DNA of 63,763 nucleotides from an uncultured SAR116 cluster alpha proteobacterium. GTDB lineage: Bacteria > Pseudomonadota > Alphaproteobacteria > Puniceispirillales > Puniceispirillaceae. Positions 36,303 to 43,464 of this stretch are shown piece after piece. The notes under the pieces were generated by a model. The model was not told the origin of the DNA. It saw only the letters and a program-made list of their open reading frames with translations, and did not search any database. The position numbers were made by a program, and so were the translations under genes. The first letter of the stretch is position 1. Each line of letters starts with the position of its first letter. The stretch spans positions 1 through 63,763 of the forward strand of contig CACJUX010000010.1 in assembly GCA_902596655.1 (NCBI GenBank), written 5' to 3'.

Positions 36303-38146
36303 AGCTGACTTGCGCGATCACGAAAGCGATAAGGGTCAAGCAGTTGCCTTGTTGGTAGATCGAATGAAATTGCTCGCCCGAGCATCAATGCCGCCAATTG
36401 GTCACCTAGAAGCGGCGCAAAAGTAAAACCGCGAGCGCCTAGCGCACCAAGCACAAACACACGCTCTGCCAGTCTGCCGGATATCGGGTTTCGGTCCGGT
36501 GTGCTAACACGGCGACTGGTTCGCCCAGTTAGGCCGTTTGTTTCAATCCCGGCAAAAAGGGTGCGCAGTTTGGATGGCAACAGATCAAAATTATGGCTGT
36601 GTCCGGCAGTTGTAACCTCCAAGGCCGCATCCCGGTCAAAGGTCGCCCCAAGATCGTGTAGGCCGTCGACAGCAGGGGTCAGATAGCCGCCATAGCTGAG
36701 ACCTGTGCAAATCTGCGCTGAATTAGCGGTTACCGGAAGATGGCTAACCTGTCCCGCGTTAATGTCAAGCGTGACACCCCGGCAGCCGCAATCACCGAGC
36801 AATTTCTGCAATTCTGCACCATTGGCGAGAACGATGGCATCAAAATTTTCCTGTCTTCCATCATCCGCAATAACAGTGACCCCATGATCGTCCTGAACAC
36901 GGGACGAAACGACAAAATCTGTTATAACGGAACAGCCCTCAGACAGCCAAGCGATCAGCTTTGCCGGTTTGATGACACGCCCGTAATCATGGCGCATTGC
37001 CGGCAAATTTATATTGATGCCACTCTGCACTGATGCAACTTCCATCGAAACATCGACAGCTAGCGAGTTTGGCCATGACTGGCGCCGGAATTTGGCGTGG
37101 CGCTCCTCCTCACGTGTGGGCCAGTCAAGGGCCAGCACCGGTGCCGCAATGCTTGCGCCTGCTCGGTCTGACAAGTTGGCGGCAAATGCCAGACAGGTTG
37201 CCGAAAGCCGACTAGCTGTATTGTGATCAACAGACAGTCTAGGACTTTGCAACGCAAGTCGATTGCCCGAAGCCGCATTCGCCAGGCCTTGTCCAGCCTC
37301 CAAAATTATCACTTCCGTACCGCGGCGAACGAGCCCTGCCGCCACAGATGCACCGGCAATGCCACCACCTATGACGCCAACGCGTACCAATGGAGGCCAG
37401 GTGGCATTTTCGCCGTTAGAATGCGAATTCTTGCGGCCGACGATCATATCCCTTTTGCGTCCAAAGCCGCGTCGCTTTTCGATGGTAAAACCAGCCTTAC
37501 TGAGGCCATCACGTACCGCAGCGGCAGCTGTAAAGCTGCTAAGAGTACCATTACCTCTTGTTAACCTGCCAATCTCCCGTAAAATCGCCGGCGACCAAAG
37601 GTCTGGGTTTTTGGCTGGCGAGAACCCATCAAGAAACCAGCAATCAGCCTTGAAGTCGCATCTCGGCAGAATCGTGTCTGCAGTCCCATAGAGAAGATGC
37701 AGGCTCAAACGCCCGTTAAGCAGTGTGACAACGTGCTGGCCTGGCCATCGCGGTGGTAACGTTGCCCTCAGCGCCGCGGCATGAAGCGCCAATTCGGGAA
37801 ATTGTTCATGAACAAATAACATCTCAGCTTCTTCCAGCGGATGCGCCTCAACCGAAAGAAAATCGATTTGCAAATCCGGGAATTGGGTCATCTCCGCCAT
37901 CAGTGCCAATAGATTAAGACCAGAGCCAAATCCGGTCTCGGCGATACACAGATAGCTAGTCTGTGCCATGCGAGCATACAAATTATTTCCCGAAAAAAAC
38001 ACATGCCGTGTTTCAGCCAACCCATCCTCGTGGGAAAAATACACATCATTATAGCGGTCAGCCCGCATCACTCCTTCTCGCACAGATATGGCGGGGGAAA
38101 CCAAACAATAATCCGAACCATCGTGCATGTATGGCTTTTTAGGCAT
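36299..38146 (-). CDS. mnmC: bifunctional tRNA (mnm5s2U34) methyltransferase / FAD-dependent cmnm5s2U oxidoreductase
   Basis: A 615-residue two-domain enzyme that finishes the wobble modification mnm5s2U34. The N-terminal methyltransferase has the SAM motif AETGFGSGLNLLALM (about residue 70-84) and CDFKADCWFLDGFSPAKNPDLW. The C-terminal oxidoreductase starts with the dinucleotide motif VGVIGGGIAGASVAAGL (about 255-271) and ends with GALGARGFTFAPLLGDQLA. Length is slightly below E. coli MnmC (668). The gene is tail-to-tail with the SDR and overlaps it. Its promoter lies in the 38147-38400 region. Confidence 0.95.
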   Translation of the reverse strand: MPKKPYMHDGSDYCLVSPAISVREGVMRADRYNDVYFSHEDGLAETRHVFFSGNNLYARMAQTSYLCIAETGFGSGLNLLALMAEMTQFPDLQIDFLSVEAHPLEEAEMLFVHEQFPELALHAAALRATLPPRWPGQHVVTLLNGRLSLHLLYGTADTILPRCDFKADCWFLDGFSPAKNPDLWSPAILREIGRLTRGNGTLSSFTAAAAVRDGLSKAGFTIEKRRGFGRKRDMIVGRKNSHSNGENATWPPLVRVGVIGGGIAGASVAAGLVRRGTEVIILEAGQGLANAASGNRLALQSPRLSVDHNTASRLSATCLAFAANLSDRAGASIAAPVLALDWPTREEERHAKFRRQSWPNSLAVDVSMEVASVQSGININLPAMRHDYGRVIKPAKLIAWLSEGCSVITDFVVSSRVQDDHGVTVIADDGRQENFDAIVLANGAELQKLLGDCGCRGVTLDINAGQVSHLPVTANSAQICTGLSYGGYLTPAVDGLHDLGATFDRDAALEVTTAGHSHNFDLLPSKLRTLFAGIETNGLTGRTSRRVSTPDRNPISGRLAERVFVLGALGARGFTFAPLLGDQLAALMLGRAISFDLPTRQLLDPYRFRDRASQL

Positions 38147-38399
38147 GGTGGCAGCTCTATCCGGCAGTCAGGAAGCAACGGGACGATTTCAAACAACATT
38201 TACCAGAAAGACGAATTTTGACATATTCCAATTAACAGTTTGCTATTTTTTTCACGGTAGTATTGTTAGAAATCATGAACTCACTGAGACTGATACCCAA
38301 TAGTTGACCAAGTGATATTAAACGTTTTCTCCTAGTTCATTTTTTAAAGTAAATAAACATTGCATGTTGGCGACGGAGACGATGTTTCCCTTCCCTCCG
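38147..38399. other. non-coding region upstream of mnmC
   Basis: AT-rich 250 bp between the mnmC start and the cfa relic; should contain the mnmC promoter. No other feature is recognised. Confidence 0.5.
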
Positions 38400-39445
38400 T
38401 AGCAAACAGACCGACACCTCTATCCAATGTCCTGACAACTGCACTCTATGACGTATCGCGATCAAACGAGATGTGACTATTGGTGAGGCCTATATGCAGG
38501 ACAGGCTGCAAATTCACAACGATGATTTAGAGGCGTCCACGCATTTGCGATTTGCCAATCCTAAAAATTGGTAAGACCATTGTGCTTTCTGGTTGAGCCT
38601 TTTTATAAGTGACAGGTTTGACCCTTTATTTCATCTCAATCTACATTCCGCATCGAAAAACAAACTCATGCATCATTATGTTCTGAAGGGCGCGCTGTTT
38701 GCGAGTTTTTCAACCCAAGGCGGCAATATTCCTGCAGTTATTTTCGACGGCCGACACCTCTCTTGAAGAGACACGAGTCATCAAGATGACACGGCTTGCC
38801 GCAAGGCAGAACCTGCAACCAAGCAGCAAGGTGTTGAACGTCGGGTGTGGTTGGCGCGGCTTAGGTGCGGCAATAATGCAGTGCCAACCTGATGTGCATG
38901 TAGCTGGAAGCACCTGTTAGGAAGTATATTGTTCTATGTCAGAAAGCATCTTGTCAAATTGACAGCCAGTTACCCTTAATCCTTGCCCAGCGAGAATGCT
39001 GTCGCCAGACCAGTCATTTCAACAACGTCGTATGAGTTGGTATGCTTGAACATGAGGGACCAGGTAATTCTGGAAACTATTTCAGGAAGATCAGAGGGTT
39101 GCTCAATGCCGACGGTATTGCCGTCATCCACAACATCGCCGTGCGTGGCAGACCGAGGCCAGTAAATCGCTAACTGCAACAATATATTTTCCCAGGCAGC
39201 CTTCCGCCATTACTCGACCGGAAGGTTGCGGCAACCGAAGTAAAACGGCTAGGAATACGCGATCTAGAGAACATGTAAGGAAATAACGCGGAAACACTCA
39301 AAAATTGGCGGAGGGGGTGTACACGCCAGTATCGAGGATGTCCGTAAATATGACAATGAAACCTTCATCCGCAGGCGGAACTTTTTCTGTGCGGCAGCGA
39401 ATATTTTTTCCGACTTCAGCATGGTGTAGTGTTTGAAACCTAAAT
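38400..39445 (+). pseudogene. cfa: cyclopropane-fatty-acyl-phospholipid synthase pseudogene
   Basis: Fragments of a full-length CFA synthase follow in order on the plus strand across three frames: AIKRDVTIGEAYMQDRL, NKLMHHYVLKGALFASF, YSCSYF then a one-base frameshift to STADTSLEET, the SAM motif KVLNVGCGWRGLG, IFPGSLPPLLDRKVAATEV, NAETLKNWRR and a C-terminal RRNFFCAAANIFSDFSM. At least three frameshifts and several stops interrupt it. CFA synthase uses SAM to cyclopropanate membrane lipids. The order of blocks equals the living enzyme, so this is in-place decay and not rearrangement. Confidence 0.8.
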
Positions 39446-39520
39446 AGCGCATAATCGACCGGCCGCGCCGGCCAACAGCCGATATAGTTGTGATCTTCAG
39501 GATAAATTCAGGGATAAATT

Positions 39521-39958
39521 ATGCAAGCACAGCCCTTTTGGAAAGCAAAGCAACTAAAGGACATGAGCAACAGCGAATGGGAATCTCTATGTGATGGCTG
39601 TGGCAAATGTTGCGTGTTAAAGCTTGAGGATATCGACACCGCCGAGATCTACTACACCGACGTGGGTTGCAAGCTGCTGGATTGTGAGAGTTGCCGTTGT
39701 CTTAATTATGCTGACAGGAAAAAACTAGTGCCCGATTGTGTCGTGCTGACACCAGATGCTCTTGATGCTTTGCATTGGATGCCAAAGAGCTGCGCCTACC
39801 GGCTCGTCAATGAAGGCAAAGACCTGCCGCCCTGGCATCCGCTGTTAACGGGCATTGCCAATAGCACACATTTATCGGGCAATTCGGTTGCCGGTCAGGT
39901 TGTCACGGAAGCGAGTGTTTCAGAAGCTGATATTCCCGATCACATTCGAGAATGGTAG
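39521..39958 (+). CDS. YcgN/UPF0260-family cysteine cluster protein
   Basis: A 145-residue protein of the YkgJ-YcgN superfamily. The cluster C-x2-C-x2-C-C is in LCDGCGKCCVLKLED (about residues 24-32), followed by CKLLDCESCRCLNY, DCVVLTPD and the conserved MPKSCAYRLV with PPWHPLLTG at the end. The cysteines are thought to bind iron or zinc; the function is unknown. The start at 39521 has GATAA upstream, weak. Confidence 0.92.
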   Translation: MQAQPFWKAKQLKDMSNSEWESLCDGCGKCCVLKLEDIDTAEIYYTDVGCKLLDCESCRCLNYADRKKLVPDCVVLTPDALDALHWMPKSCAYRLVNEGKDLPPWHPLLTGIANSTHLSGNSVAGQVVTEASVSEADIPDHIREW

Positions 39959-39976
39959 ATCGTAGAGGGTGATGCA

Positions 39977-40072
39977 ATGGGCCGAAATATTTGGATATTC
40001 GCGGCCCCACTGGCGCTTTTCTCGCTGGTGATGATCTATCACTATGAAAGCGTTATTCCAGAGCCAAAATAG
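39977..40072 (+). CDS. possible 31-residue single-pass membrane protein
   Basis: An ATG at 39977 with GAGGGTGATG upstream opens 31 codons: MGRNIWIFAAPLALFSLVMI then YHYESVIPEPK. One hydrophobic segment with a positively charged N-terminus fits a small inner-membrane protein. It lies 18 bp after the YcgN-like gene on the same strand. No family is recognised; evidence is ORF structure only. Confidence 0.35.
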   Translation: MGRNIWIFAAPLALFSLVMIYHYESVIPEPK

Positions 40073-40175
40073 TCACTTTCCACGGAATCATTTGTCACAC
40101 AGATTTTCACGGATTAAGGCGTTATGCGCCTCATGGGAGAACAGGTGCTCTTATAGGCGACTTGGGCAGCGTGGC

Positions 40176-40859
40176 CTAGTTCATGCCAAACAGCCTTTTC
40201 CATTCCACCTCGCTCAGATCCTTCAATTCCTCACGAAATTCAGCGCCAACCTTCATTCCGGCGATCACGGCGGGACGGTCAAACATGCGACTACGCCAGC
40301 TTTTCACATTAGCATAGTTTTCAATATTAACATCCTGGCGGTCAAGGCTCCGCGTCCACGGGAAAATTGCAATATCGGCAATTGAGTAGGCACCTGCAAC
40401 GTAGGACTTGCCGGCAAGCTGTCGGTCCAGAACGCCATAAAGCCGGTTTGCCTCTTTGCTGTAGCGCTCCATCGCATAATGAATGCGGTCAGCCGCATAG
40501 AAATTGAAATGATGCGCCTGGCCTAGCATCGGGCCAAAGCCGCCCATCTGCCACATCAACCACTCTAGAACAGTCTTGCGTTCCAGCCCCGCCTCAACAG
40601 GCATCAATTTGCTTGTTTTCTCAGCAAGGTAAAGCAGAATGGCACCGGTTTCAAAGATACTAACTGTCTGTCCATTAAACCCATTATGATCAACAATTGC
40701 CGGGATCTTGTTGTTCGGACTAATAGCCAGAAAGTCTGGCGCAAACTGATCCCCTTTTCCAAGATTGATGCGGTGCAACGTATAGGGCAAACCCAGCTCC
40801 TCAAGAGCGATAGCAATTTTATGCCCATTCGGTGTTGGAGCGTAATAAAGGTCAATCAT
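40176..40859 (-). CDS. glutathione S-transferase family protein (YfcG/Ure2-like)
   Basis: A 227-residue protein with thioredoxin-like N-domain (MIDLYYAPTPNGHKIAIALE, then NNKIPAIVDHNG with the cis-Pro and FETGAILLYLAEK for glutathione binding) and a helical C-domain (WLMWQMGGFGPMLGQAHHF, YSIADIAIFPW). These features match the YfcG/Ure2 group, which reduces disulfides. The start at 40859 is chosen over 40880 because MIDLYYAPT is the family N-terminus. Confidence 0.92.
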   Translation of the reverse strand: MIDLYYAPTPNGHKIAIALEELGLPYTLHRINLGKGDQFAPDFLAISPNNKIPAIVDHNGFNGQTVSIFETGAILLYLAEKTSKLMPVEAGLERKTVLEWLMWQMGGFGPMLGQAHHFNFYAADRIHYAMERYSKEANRLYGVLDRQLAGKSYVAGAYSIADIAIFPWTRSLDRQDVNIENYANVKSWRSRMFDRPAVIAGMKVGAEFREELKDLSEVEWKRLFGMN

Positions 40860-41029
40860 GAATCTGGCCTTTGTGTTCAAGTTTGTACTTACCTGCCATT
40901 TTATTGATTGTGGCGGTTAGAAAAACTGAAAAGACTGACGGGTAATTTCAATATTAATTATCATCTGATGTTTGCACCACAATGTCTATACTGGTAAGCA
41001 GCAAACGAAAAAGAAAGCGGAGTCAGTGC

Positions 41030-41662
41030 ATGTTTTTTGAACCAATGAATTACGGTAATGCTGGTTTGGAGCATAATCCGCTCAAGGCCATTGTCGCGCC
41101 TCGTCCTATCGGCTGGATTTCCTCATGCGGCGTTGATGGCAGTATCAATCTGGCACCATACAGCTTTTTCAATGCTGTGTCTGAAGATCCGGCCATAGTC
41201 ATGTTTTCAGCACAGGCATTCGGCCCGGAGCATCAAAAGGATACACTGCGCAATGTCACCGAAACAGGCGTCTTTACGGTGAACATCGTTGGTGCCAGTC
41301 AGGTGCAGGCGATGAATATCAGCTCGGGTGATTATCCCTATGGCGAAAATGAATTCAACGCTGCCAAGCTTTCTATGATCCCGGGGACCACAGTGAATGT
41401 GCCGCATGTTGGCAATGTGCCGGCCGCTCTCGAATGTATGCTTTTGCAGACCATCGCCCTTCCCGCTAACGACCGCGGGGAAAATTACACGGCGGTTCTG
41501 GGAACCGTCACCGGCATTTTCGTTGATGACTCTGTTGTCGTTGATGGCAAAATAAGCTATGCGCTGCTCGCGCCGGTTGCACGCATGGGATACCGCGACT
41601 ATGCCAACATCAATGATTTCTTCGAACTTGGCCGGCCCATCATCAAGTTTGAGGACCCCTAG
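41030..41662 (+). CDS. flavin reductase family protein
   Basis: A 210-residue FMN-binding split-barrel protein. APRPIGWISSCGVDGSINLAP is the signature of flavin reductase-like/DIM6 proteins, followed by SYFNAV-type SFFNAVSEDPAIVMF and the FTVNIV strand. It may reduce flavin for an oxygenase or act as an NAD(P)H-flavin oxidoreductase. The start at 41030 follows a weak GAGTCAG; the upstream basic residues from 40982 are not family-like. It is tail-to-tail with the next gene, overlapping 4 bp. Confidence 0.9.
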   Translation: MFFEPMNYGNAGLEHNPLKAIVAPRPIGWISSCGVDGSINLAPYSFFNAVSEDPAIVMFSAQAFGPEHQKDTLRNVTETGVFTVNIVGASQVQAMNISSGDYPYGENEFNAAKLSMIPGTTVNVPHVGNVPAALECMLLQTIALPANDRGENYTAVLGTVTGIFVDDSVVVDGKISYALLAPVARMGYRDYANINDFFELGRPIIKFEDP

Positions 41663-42414
41663 CGCAGCGTGCAGCTGGAAACGATCACTCGGACATAGCC
41701 ACGTAAATCAGATTTCTCGAAGCGTAATTTAAGCAGCCATTTTTCAGCAGGTATGACTGCCTGGAGCGGCAGCATTCCGCTGGAAATCTTCTGGCCATTT
41801 AAGAAAACCTGCCGCACCTTTATAGGTAGTGATGGATCGAACCAAGGTGACTCCCGGGCTGCTTTCTTGCCAGTCTCACCCTCAATGTGCAGGTTGAGCC
41901 CTCCCTCGAACAGCGAGAGTTTTGACTCTGGTCCGGCATAGAGTGGGGTCGCCACGGCGATGTTCTGGCGGTCGACCTCTCGGCAGTTGGACGGTTTGCC
42001 AAGTCTACGAACTGATTGCAGGATTTGCTCCGGCTCCACCCCGCGGGCAATCTGCTTGGTGACGATGCGCTGCAATTCTGCCTTGTTGCCCTCGGTAAGC
42101 TCAACTGTTTTGCGGTGAGCCTCAGCCTCAGCCAGCAGACGTTGCAATGACTGCACCTCGGCACTCAACGCGGTGATTCTTAGATTGTTCTCATAGATCA
42201 CAAGATCGGCCTCAGCCTGCAAACTTGTCTGTTCCGCATGCCCCCACAACCAGCCAAGCCATAGGACACCGGCAACAACGCTGGTGCGAAACAGCAAAAG
42301 CAACCAGCCCCGCATTTCGCGTTTGCGGTATCGTTCCTGTGTTTCAAAAAAATCCATTTGCGTCTGCTTTGGGCGATATGAGAAGTGTCTGTTTATGGCA
42401 TTTGATTCACTCAT
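41659..42414 (-). CDS. membrane-anchored coiled-coil protein of unknown function
   Basis: A 251-residue protein. After a cytosolic N-terminus it has one membrane segment (LLLLFRTSVVAGVLWLGWLW, about residues 35-54) and then a coiled coil (about 60-115: LRITALSAEVQSLQRLLAEA). The C-terminal 120 residues are predicted periplasmic, with a Cys near NCREVDRQ and a final Cys in SSCTLR that could form a disulfide. No family is recognised. The membrane-anchor/coiled-coil layout resembles envelope or division-associated proteins, but that is only layout. Confidence 0.75.
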   Translation of the reverse strand: MSESNAINRHFSYRPKQTQMDFFETQERYRKREMRGWLLLLFRTSVVAGVLWLGWLWGHAEQTSLQAEADLVIYENNLRITALSAEVQSLQRLLAEAEAHRKTVELTEGNKAELQRIVTKQIARGVEPEQILQSVRRLGKPSNCREVDRQNIAVATPLYAGPESKLSLFEGGLNLHIEGETGKKAARESPWFDPSLPIKVRQVFLNGQKISSGMLPLQAVIPAEKWLLKLRFEKSDLRGYVRVIVSSCTLR

Positions 42415-42501
42415 TAGGTGATACAGAAAACCCATGAAAAGGCAAGCCAACATGCGGTCCAGGACTTGAAACGATAGCAACGCTTGAGGCACATTGAGTC
42501 T

Positions 42502-43146
42502 ATGGCTTCCAATGAAAAACCATCCTCATCAAAATCATCAGGAACCGGTGGCCCAGACCGCGCCTGGCAACGGATGCTGAGCGGGCGACGGCTGGACATT
42601 ATCAATCCCTCGCCAATGGATATCGAAATAGTTGACATTGCCCATGGTCTGGCTCGAGTCAGCCGGTGGAACGGCCAGACGAAGGGTAAATATCCCTTCT
42701 CTGTTGCCCAGCATTCGCTACTTGTTGAAAAGCTGGTGCAGTCGATCTCGCCAAACCTTGATCAAAAATGGCAGCTTGCCTCGCTACTGCATGATGCGCC
42801 CGAATATGTGATTGGCGATATGATCACTCCTCTCAAGGGGGTGCTCGGTGATCGCTATAAGGACATTGAATCACAGCTTGACACTGCGATTCATCTTCGT
42901 TTTGGTCTTCCAGCGGTGCTGCCCGATTACGTGAGAAAGACGATCAAGCGGGCAGACCGCATGGCCGCCTGGCTTGAGGCAACACAATTGGCTGGTTTCA
43001 CCGAACAGGATGCCAACAAAATCTTCCCAAAACCGCGTGGAACGCCAGCAACCATGCGGCTCCGCGCCCGCGCCCCAGCCGACGCTGCGACTAAGTTCCT
43101 ACACCGCTTCGCCATTCTTGGTGGCAACAGGAAAATCACCCTCTAG
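42502..43146 (+). CDS. HD-domain hydrolase (YfbR-like)
   Basis: A 214-residue metal-dependent phosphohydrolase. Metal ligands are His in SVAQHSLLVEKL, the HD pair in LASLLHDAPEYVIGDM and Asp in IKRADRMAAWLE. This pattern matches YfbR-type 5'-deoxynucleotidases. The N-terminal 35 residues are polar and species-specific. The start at 42502 (MASNEK) is preferred; a TTG upstream (42484) is possible. It is divergent from the coiled-coil gene. Confidence 0.9.
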   Translation: MASNEKPSSSKSSGTGGPDRAWQRMLSGRRLDIINPSPMDIEIVDIAHGLARVSRWNGQTKGKYPFSVAQHSLLVEKLVQSISPNLDQKWQLASLLHDAPEYVIGDMITPLKGVLGDRYKDIESQLDTAIHLRFGLPAVLPDYVRKTIKRADRMAAWLEATQLAGFTEQDANKIFPKPRGTPATMRLRARAPADAATKFLHRFAILGGNRKITL

Positions 43147-43161
43147 CCCACCATTGCGTGG

Positions 43162-43392
43162 CTAACGCGTGGAACGAACCGCCGAATTCTGTCGTAGTCT
43201 GCGCCTGACCTTTCGCGCTCTTATCATCTGCTTTGCGATGCCAAGGGTCATGCAATTAGGACAAACACATTTACCGGCAAGGTCAAAATTCTGCCTCAGA
43301 TTGGGCAGCTCCATGCACCAGCAATGATCCTTACCGGGTGCTGCGCCGCAATTGAAATTAGTTCCGCATTCCTCACAGGTCAGTTTTTCCAT
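43162..43392 (-). CDS. cysteine-rich CWC family protein
   Basis: A 76-residue protein. CEECGTNFNCGAAPGKDHCWCMELP carries the CWC arrangement in two parts (CEECG-x4-C and HCWCMELP), followed by CVCPNC. These cysteines suggest a zinc ribbon. The ATG at 43392 is chosen for the strong GGAGG 5 bases upstream; longer frames to 43455 overlap the dehydrogenase region. It is 73 bp downstream of the FAD/Fe-S dehydrogenase. Function unknown. Confidence 0.8.
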   Translation of the reverse strand: MEKLTCEECGTNFNCGAAPGKDHCWCMELPNLRQNFDLAGKCVCPNCMTLGIAKQMIRARKVRRRLRQNSAVRSTR

Positions 43393-43464
43393 GAGGTCCT
43401 CCATTCCATAAGATGGCTTAAGCCTGTCCCAGTTCATGAATTTCGGCAATATCAAAATGTATCG

